A DNA stretch of 42,512 nucleotides, from IMG/VR virus record IMGVR_UViG_3300038701_001089, positions 1 through 42,512 of that record; one strand, written 5' to 3'. Under the pieces are notes generated by a model. The model was given only the letters and a program-made list of their open reading frames with translations. It searched no databases and was not told the origin of the DNA. Within the stretch, counting starts at the first letter, position 1. Every line of letters starts with the position of its first letter. Source of the stretch: a virus. A program made the position numbers and the translations under genes. Shown here in pieces: positions 14,786 to 21,636 of this stretch.

Positions 14786-15442
14786 TTACTCTATCTCTTT
14801 TTGTGTTCCGTATTGATCTTTTGGTGCGAATAACGAACCTTGTGCTATGTGTTTTCTGAACCGTTCAATAGCTGCGTTGTAATAGTCCGTGTCTAGTTCC
14901 GTCCATACGATGTCAAAGCCCATTTCATAGCATGCTATTAATATCGAGCCGCTACCCCCGTGCGTATCAAGTATCAAGTCGCCTTCTTTAGCGTAGTTCT
15001 TTAGTAGCCATTTGTATAATGCTACTGGCTTTTGTGTTGGGTGTATTTTATTAGTTTCAGCAGTTACAACGTGCTTTTGAAATATCTTTGCTGGCATCTG
15101 AATACTTATCCATGCCATTTCGCACATTGCAGAACTGAAATTAAATGGCTGTTTTTTATCCCAAACAATAAACCCTTGGCTTTGCGGCAATTGGAAGTAA
15201 TTACCCCCCCAGATTATTTGTTCGTTTGACTTATTAAATAGAAGTTGGAAATATAAATTATTTGGCACTTCACTGTCCCACCCCTTTTTAACTTGCTTGC
15301 CTCTAAATGAATTAGCCGACAATCCTATCCCATACGGAGGGTCTACAATAGCAAGATCAAAGTGATTTTCAGGATAGCGGCTCATTACGTCCATACAATC
15401 CTCGTTAAACACTTCTATCCGTGGGCTTTCACTTAGTAACAT
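14786..15442 (-). CDS. Beta-class DNA methyltransferase, copy B
   Basis: 218 residues from ATG at 15442, inside the end of the preceding gene. DPPYG is at residues 34-38, the AdoMet motif LDTHGGSGS lies near residue 166, and KIHPTQKPVALYKWLLKNYA precedes it, as in copy A. DNA of the C-terminal third (14811-15050 against 11911-12150) is nearly identical between copies and the N-terminal 110 bases are close, whereas the centre, expected to hold the target-recognition region, has diverged (GLSANSFRGKQVKKGW and onward). The two enzymes probably methylate different sites. The last gene of its unit, followed by the shared-motif hairpin and the terminator-like element. Confidence 0.85.
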   Translation of the reverse strand: MLLSESPRIEVFNEDCMDVMSRYPENHFDLAIVDPPYGIGLSANSFRGKQVKKGWDSEVPNNLYFQLLFNKSNEQIIWGGNYFQLPQSQGFIVWDKKQPFNFSSAMCEMAWISIQMPAKIFQKHVVTAETNKIHPTQKPVALYKWLLKNYAKEGDLILDTHGGSGSILIACYEMGFDIVWTELDTDYYNAAIERFRKHIAQGSLFAPKDQYGTQKEIE

Positions 15443-15938
15443 CGTATTTGCTTTTTCGTTTCTCAAATACACCCTTGTACGTTGGGTGGTTTTTCTCAAA
15501 CATCCGCGCTAAGCACGGGCTAACATGGTCGTTTACTTTATAGCCGCCGCCCTGCGTTAGGCTGGTCTCCATGCGTATTTTCCACACTATGAACCTAGCA
15601 GATAAGAACAGATTTTGACGTGTTCCAGACTTTACTTGTGACTGCTGTTTGTTAAGCACACGTAATGACATGCGTTCAAACTCTTCGCGTATCGGGCGCG
15701 GTATCTTGTTGTAGTCTCTCGCTAACATCCCGTCCGTGTCAATGTAGTCGTTGAAGTTATCGTAAATAACCCCCCATTTACTAGCACCACCATTCATCGC
15801 CCAATTGAAAGCCCGAATTAAAGCCTTATCTCCAGTACTTGTGATCTCGTTATTGTTCCCACTTTTCTTAAAAGCTTCTAAAGCTTCGGTGCGGTACGGC
15901 TCTTTTAGCATGTCGAGCCACTCTGTGATACTTTTCAT
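15429..15938 (-). CDS. Hypothetical protein, 169 aa
   Basis: Soluble basic protein. Segments such as EWLDMLKEPYRTEALEAFKK and ALIRAFNWAMNGG suggest a helical fold. The same general plan (short helical start, FNWAMNGGASKWGVIYDNF) occurs in phage proteins near replication genes, but I assign no function. It starts at 15938, overlapping the stop of the DnaA-like gene (ATGA), and ends inside the methyltransferase start. Confidence 0.6.
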   Translation of the reverse strand: MKSITEWLDMLKEPYRTEALEAFKKSGNNNEITSTGDKALIRAFNWAMNGGASKWGVIYDNFNDYIDTDGMLARDYNKIPRPIREEFERMSLRVLNKQQSQVKSGTRQNLFLSARFIVWKIRMETSLTQGGGYKVNDHVSPCLARMFEKNHPTYKGVFEKRKSKYDVTK

Positions 15939-16324
15939 GTGTTAGTGTTTTTATACTGTTTCATTATATGATCAATAGCATCGCGCGTATCTTGGTACAG
16001 GTCGATACCCTCTTTTATGTACCTTGAGTGATACATTACGGTAGCCCTATCAAGTTCTATTATTCTACCTGCGGCACGGAATGAATAACCCATCTGTTCA
16101 GTTAGCATGTACGATAAAACTCGCCTAGCTTCTACCAACTCTTTTTTGCGTGATATACCTAATACTTGGTGTTTAGGCACTTTGTAATACTGGCAAACGA
16201 TTTCGAACAGTTTATCGATGTTGCTCATTTCGTCGCGCCCTAATATCCTTTGTTCTGCGATCTCGACCAGTTCAGCATGTGTGAACCTGTACGACCCCTT
16301 TTTTGTGTTTACTGTATAGCTCAT
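15935..16324 (-). CDS. Free-standing DnaA domain-IV-like DNA-binding protein
   Basis: 129 residues. From about residue 38 it follows DnaA domain IV: KLFEIVCQYYKVPKHQVLG, SRKKELVEARRVLSYMLTEQ, then a helix and LDRATVMYHSRYI, corresponding to the HxTV-type DnaA-box recognition helix (here RATVMYH). There is no ATPase domain, so it would bind DnaA-box-like sites without ATP-dependent assembly. It could mark the phage origin, recruit host factors, or block host DnaA. The gene lies a few genes before the methyltransferase, DUF1376 protein and DnaB. Confidence 0.75.
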   Translation of the reverse strand: MSYTVNTKKGSYRFTHAELVEIAEQRILGRDEMSNIDKLFEIVCQYYKVPKHQVLGISRKKELVEARRVLSYMLTEQMGYSFRAAGRIIELDRATVMYHSRYIKEGIDLYQDTRDAIDHIMKQYKNTNT

Positions 16325-16414
16325 AGTGTTCGTTTTAGCAAGTTAAGACTTACTACCATTGGATAGCAGTTTCTATGTTTGCTGTTTTGTAATGCCAACT
16401 TATACGCATAACTA

Positions 16415-16594
16415 CTATGAATTACCAGCGATAGTCATGGACACCGTTACAAGGGTAATGAGGGAACTTGTATCGGCTAGCTGCGTATATAATTTACAAC
16501 CTTCATTGTTTGGCCAAGGTTGCTCATGCATTGCTGAACCCTGTATATCGTAGGGCGGCTGCTGCACAATTAGTCTAACACCAATAACCGCCAC
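16415..16594 (-). CDS. Possible small protein, 59 aa (GTG start)
   Basis: A frame from GTG at 16594 (five bases after the YopX stop) to TAG at 16415; an internal ATG would give 38 residues. Contains VQQPPYDIQGSAMHEQPWPN. Its fit between genes argues for it, and the non-ATG start and lack of a recognised family argue against. The 90 bases between its stop and the next ATG hold only an 18-codon frame (16353-16409), which I do not call. Confidence 0.35.
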   Translation of the reverse strand: MAVIGVRLIVQQPPYDIQGSAMHEQPWPNNEGCKLYTQLADTSSLITLVTVSMTIAGNS

Positions 16595-16599
16595 CCCGT

Positions 16600-16971
16600 T
16601 TAGTCGTGTATGTTACCGATTACTTCAATCACTCCCAGCAATGCCGCGCTATTGATATAGACTGTGTCGTTCTTATCCAAGATAAACCCAAACCTATTCC
16701 ACTCTATAGTAGTTTCATAATTTAGTGGCTTACCATTTAGCATTCCTTTCACTAAAACACGGTCTTTATGGAAAATCTTAACTCCGTTCTTTAAAGTTCT
16801 TCCAGTATACTGGCATACTGTGTTAGGGTCTACCTCTGTATGTTGGACAAGGTTATTCCCTTGCTTGTGGATAATAATTGCTTGGTTATGTTCTTTATAC
16901 TGAAGAACACCATACCCTTCGACCCATTTGCCGTTATCAAGTCGCTTTGCTTTAAATATGTAATCTCTCAT
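16600..16971 (-). CDS. YopX-family protein
   Basis: 123 residues with the YopX layout: an N-terminal MRDYIFKAKRLDNGKWVEGY, central VDPNTVCQYTGRTLKNGVKI then FHKDRV, and a final IEVIGNIHD. YopX proteins are common in phages and mobile elements. The fold is a small beta barrel and the role is unknown. ATG at 16971 overlaps the upstream stop. Confidence 0.85.
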   Translation of the reverse strand: MRDYIFKAKRLDNGKWVEGYGVLQYKEHNQAIIIHKQGNNLVQHTEVDPNTVCQYTGRTLKNGVKIFHKDRVLVKGMLNGKPLNYETTIEWNRFGFILDKNDTVYINSAALLGVIEVIGNIHD

Positions 16972-17294
16972 GGCTTTACTTTTTCAAGTTTATAAACGGT
17001 ACACCCGTCAACTACGCTAACATCTCCCAGTACGTACTTACCTTCCATAGCTTTTAGCTTTTTGGCGTGAGATGGGTAATAGTACTTCACAATGGCTTTG
17101 CGTTTCGGCAAAAAGCAGTACGAGTGAAACTCTTGTAATGGCTCAAACGATACGTGCATGAATAGCCCGTTATCCTTTACCAGCTTAATGTACACTTTTT
17201 TCCCATCTGGGTTGATGCGTTCGTGGCATCCGATAGATACACTCAAACCCTGTATGCTTATTCTTTTCCCTAATGGCTTTCGTCCTCTTGTCAT
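16968..17294 (-). CDS. Hypothetical basic protein, 108 aa
   Basis: Lys/Arg-rich protein starting MTRGRKPLGKRISIQGLSVS. The start resembles small phage basic proteins with an AT-hook-like GRKPLGKR, which suggests nucleic-acid contact. No family assigned. Both ends overlap neighbours as ATGA. Confidence 0.55.
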   Translation of the reverse strand: MTRGRKPLGKRISIQGLSVSIGCHERINPDGKKVYIKLVKDNGLFMHVSFEPLQEFHSYCFLPKRKAIVKYYYPSHAKKLKAMEGKYVLGDVSVVDGCTVYKLEKVKP

Positions 17295-17746
17295 GATTGC
17301 GTTTTTGATACACGCATTTCCGCGCGTCTGTTACTCATTATACTTTGTAAAATTGAAATCGTTTTATCTAGGTTATTATACATGCTTTGCAGCATCTTGT
17401 AGTAGTACTCTGCTATAGCTTCACCTTCAAACAGATCAGCACATTCCTGTTCTGCTTTCTTTTCCCTATCCTTTTGCGTACCCGTCAACTCAAAGTATGC
17501 TTTATGCAAACCTGTTCGCCTCATTAATACCGCGTTACTGTGTTCTAGTTTAGCATCGTTAATACATTCACTCAATGCAAAAAGATAAGTACTTAGATTG
17601 GCTGCTATCTGCTCCATTCGAGCGTTCTCTATTTTATCCCAGTCTATCGATTGTAGCTTAGTAACCACGTCCGCGATAAGAGCAAGTGTAGGGTTGCCCG
17701 CTTTTCGATCTGCTGCCAGTTCCTTAGCTCTACTTACCAGTTCCAT
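17291..17746 (-). CDS. Hypothetical helical protein, 151 aa
   Basis: Almost entirely helical and charged (ENARMEQIAANLSTYLFALS, QKDREKKAEQECADLFEGEA, YYYKMLQSMYNNLDKTISIL). It lies two genes after ERF, so it may take part in recombination, but no family signature is visible. ATG at 17746 overlaps the upstream gene by 13 bases. Confidence 0.6.
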   Translation of the reverse strand: MELVSRAKELAADRKAGNPTLALIADVVTKLQSIDWDKIENARMEQIAANLSTYLFALSECINDAKLEHSNAVLMRRTGLHKAYFELTGTQKDREKKAEQECADLFEGEAIAEYYYKMLQSMYNNLDKTISILQSIMSNRRAEMRVSKTQS

Positions 17747-17937
17747 TGGTCGTGTTTATTTGCGCTTTCCCTGCGTTCCTTTTCTAGCTTAGGGTCAAAG
17801 CCGCCTTGTTGCATCTGACAAGTGCCAGCGTTCCAAGTGCTGTGCTTTTTACCTTTGCCCTGGTGTTCGCGTTCGTCAAAGCCCGCTGGCAAGTTAGTGC
17901 CTGTGTTCGCCCAGTTGTCGTATCTGCTGTCTACCAT
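17734..17937 (-). CDS. Hypothetical polar protein, 67 aa
   Basis: Very polar protein rich in Asn, Gln, Lys and Trp (DSRYDNWANTGTNLPAGFDE, GKGKKHSTWNAG). Probably partly disordered. It overlaps the 35-aa gene upstream. Not recognised. Confidence 0.5.
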   Translation of the reverse strand: MVDSRYDNWANTGTNLPAGFDEREHQGKGKKHSTWNAGTCQMQQGGFDPKLEKERRESANKHDQWNW

Positions 17938-18038
17938 TCTAACATGTATAAAAGGTTAACTAATTCGGTTTGCTCTGTCTGTGGCTCGTTAGCTTGCTTT
18001 TCGGCTAATTCCAACGCCTTATCTCTGTTACTTAGCAT
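17931..18038 (-). CDS. Small protein, 35 aa
   Basis: ATG at 18038, 11 bases inside the end of the ERF gene, and a stop overlapping the next ATG (ATGGTAG). A single amphipathic helix with many Glu/Gln residues (RDKALELAEKQANEPQTEQT). Overlaps at both ends suggest translational coupling. Confidence 0.45.
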   Translation of the reverse strand: MLSNRDKALELAEKQANEPQTEQTELVNLLYMLEW

Positions 18039-18606
18039 TAAACTGTTGTTTGTAAGCGTTAACAAATCGAGTACTTCTCTTTACATTATCGGGTAACGAG
18101 TTCGCATAAGCCTTAGCGCCATCCGATTCAACATCCATTAACCCAGCTATGGCGTTATCGATAGCGGTATCTAGTTTCGATTGTACCGTGTGGCTTTCGC
18201 TGTCTGCATCAATTTGCCCTTCGTAAGGTATTGTAAAGACTTGCGTCAGTGCGTACTTGTGAGCCGCTGCCATTGCCTTATTGGTGGACTTATCGCCGCT
18301 ATCCATGCCTTCACCTTCACAGATGCAAGATATAGTGCTGCCGTCCTTTGCGTAAAAAGCAAACTCAACCCTTAGCATCGTGTAAATAAGTGCCGACCCC
18401 TTAGATGTTACTCGGTCTTCTCGTCTAGCTTCCAAGACCCATGGCATTGTTACGACTTCGTGCTTAGCTAGTAACGGGTGTAATGCGTTGTAAACGTCAT
18501 CAACACCACGGAAGTTATACCGCTGACCTTGGTTGGTTTGGTTTTTTGCGATCGGGTCTATCTCTTTTTGGATAGCTGCCAATTTCTCAAATATCAGTGT
18601 GCTCAT
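18028..18606 (-). CDS. ERF-family ssDNA annealing protein
   Basis: 192 residues with the ERF pattern: LAAIQKEIDPIAKNQTNQGQ, then YNFRGVDDVYNALHPLLAKH, and GEGMDSGDKSTNKAMAAAHK followed by YALTQVF. ERF proteins pair complementary single strands and support phage recombination and circularisation. The C-terminal region is more variable, as usual. ATG at 18606 is separated by one base from the repeat-protein gene upstream. It defines the recombination part of the early region. Confidence 0.9.
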   Translation of the reverse strand: MSTLIFEKLAAIQKEIDPIAKNQTNQGQRYNFRGVDDVYNALHPLLAKHEVVTMPWVLEARREDRVTSKGSALIYTMLRVEFAFYAKDGSTISCICEGEGMDSGDKSTNKAMAAAHKYALTQVFTIPYEGQIDADSESHTVQSKLDTAIDNAIAGLMDVESDGAKAYANSLPDNVKRSTRFVNAYKQQFNAK

Positions 18607-18607
18607 G

Positions 18608-18988
18608 TTACTTTTTTATCTTTAACTTATCGACTGGTATTCCGAACTTTTCTGCAATCTGGTCAAGCGTTAACTCTGTAGTTTGAGTTCTTGAAATAAA
18701 CTCTTGATACGTTAGCTTTTCACCATTTAAGTACCACTCTTTAGTGCCGTCAGCCCACTCAACGGCCGCTCCATCTTCCCGATGTAACTGCCCATTTAAG
18801 TACCACTTATTAGTGCCGTCAGCCCACTCAACGGCCGCTCCATCTTCCCGATGTAACTGCCCATTTAAGTACCACTCTTTAGTGCCGCTAGCGTACTCAA
18901 CGGCCGCTCCATCTTCCCGATGTAACTGCCCATTTAAGTACCACTTATTAGTGCCGTCAGGGTAAACATTTACTGTGTAACTTTTCAT
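18608..18988 (-). CDS. MORN-like repeat protein (WYLNGQLHREDG repeats)
   Basis: 126 residues. Residues 1-95 are successive 23-residue repeats of the form W-Y-L-N-G-Q-L-H-R-E-D-G-A-A-V-E plus a variable ADGT/ASGT linker, three complete and one partial, then a 30-residue tail (LTLDQIAEKFGIPVDKLKIK) that reads like a small helical domain. Related repeats occur in phage and giant-virus proteins and resemble MORN or YwqK-type beta-hairpin repeats; no function is established. The copies are nearly identical at DNA level, which suggests recent expansion. Confidence 0.75.
   Translation of the reverse strand: MKSYTVNVYPDGTNKWYLNGQLHREDGAAVEYASGTKEWYLNGQLHREDGAAVEWADGTNKWYLNGQLHREDGAAVEWADGTKEWYLNGEKLTYQEFISRTQTTELTLDQIAEKFGIPVDKLKIKK
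18724..18962. repeat. 69-bp tandem coding repeat
   Basis: The string AAGTACCACT begins at 18729, 18798, 18867 and 18936, giving an exact 69-bp period (23 codons). The copies differ mainly in the linker codons (CAGCCCACTC against CTAGCGTACTC and similar). The period and reading-frame conservation show a coding repeat that can gain or lose units by slippage, not a CRISPR array. Confidence 0.9.
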
Positions 18989-19006
18989 GTCTTTATTTTT
19001 TGTGTA

Positions 19007-19099
19007 CTACGAATATAACACTAAGTTTTTAAAAAACCAAACAAAGCCCAAAAATAAAATGCAAATGACCAATAAAAGTATGTTCGCTGTGCGTTTCAT
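19007..19099 (-). CDS. Membrane micropeptide, 30 aa
   Basis: ATG at 19099, stop at 19007. A basic start (MKRTAN) then one transmembrane helix (ILLLVICILFLGFVWFF) and a short tail. It fills an otherwise empty gap between two genes. Function unknown. Confidence 0.45.
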   Translation of the reverse strand: MKRTANILLLVICILFLGFVWFFKNLVLYS

Positions 19100-19111
19100 G
19101 ACTGTTTGTTT

Positions 19112-19402
19112 TTATGGTCTATAACTTCCACTGCACATGTCTCTCGTTCCGCCTAATCGAGCGTACTGACATAAGGTACACATCCCTACTCCGTGCATCT
19201 CTGGTGTTGTGCAATCTAAACAAGCCCCGTGAAACTCGTGTGTTAGCTCACGCTTATCGGGGTTTGATTGCAACTCGTGTAAAATTGACTCGCGTTGCTG
19301 GTCTTGCGCCTTTACCCTTTCTGATATTAACGCATCCGCCCTACGCTCCCATTTTTGCTTATCGAATTTTGGCGTTTCTTTTTTCCTTTTAAATATGTTC
19401 AT
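19112..19402 (-). CDS. Zinc-ribbon-like protein, 96 aa
   Basis: A basic helical N-terminal half (NIFKRKKETPKFDKQKWERR) precedes a Cys-rich C-terminus with HEFHGACLDC and MCTLCQYARLGG, that is two CxxC pairs that could hold one zinc ion. Possibly a DNA- or protein-binding adaptor. ATG at 19402 overlaps the upstream stop. Confidence 0.6.
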   Translation of the reverse strand: MNIFKRKKETPKFDKQKWERRADALISERVKAQDQQRESILHELQSNPDKRELTHEFHGACLDCTTPEMHGVGMCTLCQYARLGGTRDMCSGSYRP

Positions 19403-19752
19403 AACTTTTCAAATTTAGCTATTGCAGTTAATGCTTCCGAATGGTTAATTGCTTCTGTGATTGTGTTGACAATATGCCTTGTAAACCCTTTAATATGATA
19501 CTTATGGTCTACCGTATAGGTGGCGTTCCTTTGTATGAATAATTCGGTTTCTGAGTTAGCAAAGTACAATTCGTTACCTGTTACATGCCACCCTTCGGGT
19601 TTCATTACTTCATTAAAGTATTCGGCTTCTGTTCTCACTCTATAAGAACCATCTTGCACCATTTGATAGAGCTTTTCGCGATCCATCTTTTCTGTTACAA
19701 TAAGCCTCTCATGCGATCTGCTTATTATTGGCAATCCTATTGGTAGTTTCAT
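19399..19752 (-). CDS. Hypothetical protein, 117 aa
   Basis: Soluble mixed alpha/beta protein (SRSHERLIVTEKMDREKLYQ, WHVTGNELYFANSETELFIQ). No family recognised. Coupled to its neighbours: two bases after the upstream stop, ATGA overlap downstream. Confidence 0.55.
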   Translation of the reverse strand: MKLPIGLPIISRSHERLIVTEKMDREKLYQMVQDGSYRVRTEAEYFNEVMKPEGWHVTGNELYFANSETELFIQRNATYTVDHKYHIKGFTRHIVNTITEAINHSEALTAIAKFEKL

Positions 19753-19754
19753 AT

Positions 19755-19934
19755 CTATATGTTTAAGTCACTTATAAGTTCGGCTTCCAAATCGAAAAGC
19801 CCAAACCTTTTAGCTAGTCTGATAATTGTTTTCGGTGTCTCCGTATCTAACGGGTCGATGCTGTGGAACTCTTTTTGCAGCATCTTGTACATTAGCTGCT
19901 GTTCCTGTTCTGTTGACTTTATTGCTAAGCTCAT
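19755..19934 (-). CDS. Small helical protein, 59 aa
   Basis: ATG at 19934 overlaps the upstream stop (TAATG); TAG at 19755. All-helical and charged (TEQEQQLMYKMLQKEFHSID, ETPKTIIRLAKRFGLFD). Function unknown. Confidence 0.55.
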   Translation of the reverse strand: MSLAIKSTEQEQQLMYKMLQKEFHSIDPLDTETPKTIIRLAKRFGLFDLEAELISDLNI

Positions 19935-20161
19935 TAGTTCAGTTGTTTAGCTTTATGAATATCCTTTAAGCACCTGCGAGCGATCAACGGTAACTGCTGC
20001 TGTATGTCGTCTGATTTGATTACGTTCTGACCGTCCATTTCTACAATGTAAACGGTAACCTTATCTTGATCGTGGCGTTTACCGAACAGTACGTTAATCG
20101 GTGTTGTTGTCCCGATAGTTAGTATTGCGGTTGTTTCTAGTGTGTATAGAAACTCGTACAT
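19934..20161 (-). CDS. Hypothetical protein, 75 aa
   Basis: Probably a small beta domain followed by a helix (LYTLETTAILTIGTTTPINV, DQDKVTVYIVEMDG, LPLIARRCLKDIHKAKQ). Not recognised. Three bases separate it from the upstream stop. Confidence 0.55.
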   Translation of the reverse strand: MYEFLYTLETTAILTIGTTTPINVLFGKRHDQDKVTVYIVEMDGQNVIKSDDIQQQLPLIARRCLKDIHKAKQLN

Positions 20162-20164
20162 GGT

Positions 20165-20389
20165 CTATTGTTTTAGAAATTCGGCTACTGATACTTCGTT
20201 TCCTTGTAGCCACCAAGCAGGTTCTAAAGTATTATAGATTAATCCGCCACCATGCATAATACCAACATAAGGATGACATGTAGATGTGTTCCCGCTTAAA
20301 CAAGCCTTATGCTTCTTATACCCTTTACCCTCTAAATGAGCTACCATATCTAGTAGTTCCTGCTCTGTTGTTGCTTTTGCGTAGTTCAT
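20165..20389 (-). CDS. Hypothetical protein, 74 aa
   Basis: Starts with a helical ATTEQELLDMVAHLEGKGYK, then CLSGNTSTCHPYVGIMHGGG with two Cys and two His residues, and a Trp-rich end. No family recognised. Confidence 0.5.
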   Translation of the reverse strand: MNYAKATTEQELLDMVAHLEGKGYKKHKACLSGNTSTCHPYVGIMHGGGLIYNTLEPAWWLQGNEVSVAEFLKQ

Positions 20390-20441
20390 TGTGTTCTGTT
20401 TTTTTTGTGAATGCAGTGTAGGATGCTGCGCCCCGTGTGGT

Positions 20442-20723
20442 TTATTGTTGTGAGATCATCCAGTTAGCAATTGTATCTACTGCTTCCTCCATATTATCGT
20501 CACAATCGTAGAACTCTTCACCAAAAAGATCTGTAAGCTGCTCTGAACTTACAGAAACTACATAACCTTGGTTCATGCGCCCCTGCACCCTGTCGTTCCT
20601 AACGATCGAAAACTCTTCCTTTTTTTTGTGAAAAAGAAGTGAGTGGTTAGTGTCAAAGAAGCCACAATCCAATCCTTCGGTCAATGCTTCTTTTAATTCG
20701 TTAATGTTGTTTAAGATTTCCAT
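20442..20723 (-). CDS. First gene of the early unit, hypothetical, 93 aa
   Basis: Acidic 93-residue protein (FGEEFYDCDDNMEEAVDTIA at the C-terminus). It is the first gene after the late terminator and follows a TATCTTTG promoter box 32 bases upstream, so it is probably expressed early and strongly. The acidic nature would suit a host-takeover or inhibitor protein, but there is no direct evidence. Confidence 0.6.
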   Translation of the reverse strand: MEILNNINELKEALTEGLDCGFFDTNHSLLFHKKKEEFSIVRNDRVQGRMNQGYVVSVSSEQLTDLFGEEFYDCDDNMEEAVDTIANWMISQQ

Positions 20724-20754
20724 GTGTAATTGTTTTTTGTTGTTATTGATAAAT

Positions 20755-20786
20755 CAAAGATACGCATTCCATTTATAACTTGGTAA
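20755..20786 (-). promoter_or_regulatory. Early promoter
   Basis: Minus strand TATCTTTG (20762-20755) is a perfect TAnnTTTG -7 box. A TTA (20786-20784) lies 21 bases upstream as a weak -33. The spacing matches the promoter at 1988-2019. It lies between the late terminator and the first early gene. Confidence 0.55.
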
Positions 20787-20820
20787 TATTTGTAGGGTTA
20801 TTTTACATTTATTTTCAAAT

Positions 20821-20859
20821 AAAAACAAAAAGCCCCGTAAACACTAGGCTTACGAGGCT
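20821..20859 (-). terminator. Intrinsic terminator of the late transcript
   Basis: Minus strand AGCCTCGTAA (20859-20850) pairs with TTACGGGGCT (20840-20831) with one mismatch and a short loop, followed by a T-rich run (CTTTTTGTTTTT). It lies just after the spanin-like genes and before the early promoter. Confidence 0.8.
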
Positions 20860-20869
20860 CAAACACACA

Positions 20870-20903
20870 CATAGAGAAATACCGCTATTACTCTGTAACT
20901 ATG
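20870..20903 (-). other. Hairpin with shared TAGTTACAGAGTAA motif, copy 2
   Basis: Minus strand CATAG...CTATG flanks the 14-base motif TAGTTACAGAGTAA (20901-20888) also found at 14780-14767. It lies between the last late gene and the terminator, the same position as copy 1. Confidence 0.4.
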
Positions 20904-20912
20904 TAAATATAA

Positions 20913-21347
20913 TCAAAGTTTACCAAACCCGTAACCGATAAGCGCACCACCTATGCCAGTTGCAATAGGTAGCCATATAGCACGCCTTTTAGTTCGTCTA
21001 AGCTGCTTTTCAAGATGTTTGGCATATTCTATCTTAATTTCGATTTGCTCGTCCCTAATTGCAGCTAACGCGTTATATCCGTCAACTACGCTATTAAAGT
21101 CTTTATTAGCCTGCTCCAGTTTGGCAATATAGATAGTTTTAATTGTGATAATGCTATCCTTGTACGTTACCATTTTACGTAGGTGGTCTCGTTCGTACAC
21201 AGCTTTTAGTAGCTCTTTAGCCTGTATCGGCCAAAACGCCATTACACTATCTGCTTTGTGCTGTATCAATTTCGGATAGCTGCTCTGTGAGTAGCAGTAA
21301 AAGGCTGTCGTTGCTAATATGAACAAGCTGGTCGTTAAGTTTTTCAT
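20913..21347 (-). CDS. Spanin-like protein, signal sequence plus C-terminal TM
   Basis: 144 residues. An N-terminal signal sequence (NLTTSLFILATTAFYCYSQ) has a Cys at 18 but no proper lipobox. A long charged helical region follows, probably coiled coil, then basic RRTKRR and a glycine-rich hydrophobic C-terminal helix (WLPIATGIGGALIGYGFG). This bipartite plan is that of unimolecular spanins, which bridge inner and outer membranes to finish lysis. It overlaps the previous gene by 101 bases in another frame, like Rz/Rz1. The basic flank before the last helix is awkward for that topology, so the call is tentative. Confidence 0.45.
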   Translation of the reverse strand: MKNLTTSLFILATTAFYCYSQSSYPKLIQHKADSVMAFWPIQAKELLKAVYERDHLRKMVTYKDSIITIKTIYIAKLEQANKDFNSVVDGYNALAAIRDEQIEIKIEYAKHLEKQLRRTKRRAIWLPIATGIGGALIGYGFGKL

Positions 21348-21636
21348 AATTCCTTTGATTAACTGATAAAGTGTAGTATATCGCGTTCATTTGGGTACTA
21401 TGCCTTAGCCCTGCTATCTCTAACGTGTCGTTAATAGCCTGTATAGACTTCGTTAGTCCCGTGTACGCGCTATCATATTTGCTTTCTAGTTCGTTGTATC
21501 GCTTCTCCAATACATTACTTGAAGCTTTCTCGTAGCTTATACGGGCTTGTCTTTCCTGAAACCATAGAACACCTAGCGCTGTAGTAGAGATAAGCCATAA
21601 GGCTATTAAAGCGATCGTTAGGCTATTTGCTTTCAT
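21247..21636 (-). CDS. i-spanin-like (Rz-type) protein
   Basis: 129 residues. One N-terminal transmembrane helix (LTIALIALWLISTTALGVLW) then a periplasmic coiled-coil-like region (QERQARISYEKASSNVLEKR, YNELESKYDSAYTGLTKSIQ). Type II membrane topology with a helical ectodomain is the i-spanin plan. It lies after endolysin and overlaps the next gene extensively, as Rz and Rz1 do. ATG at 21636 overlaps the DUF3310 gene by 14 bases. Confidence 0.55.
   Translation of the reverse strand: MKANSLTIALIALWLISTTALGVLWFQERQARISYEKASSNVLEKRYNELESKYDSAYTGLTKSIQAINDTLEIAGLRHSTQMNAIYYTLSVNQRNYEKLNDQLVHISNDSLLLLLTEQLSEIDTAQSR

Noticed and set aside
16353-16409. 18-codon minus-strand frame
   Set aside because: Too short, without coupling or a recognisable sequence.
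16359-16553. Plus-strand 64-codon frame
   Set aside because: It would be the only plus-strand gene. The minus-strand frame at 16415-16594 fits the operon better.
18724-18962. Regular repeats that could suggest a CRISPR-like array
   Set aside because: The period is exactly 69 bp, keeps the reading frame, has no separate spacers and encodes a peptide repeat.
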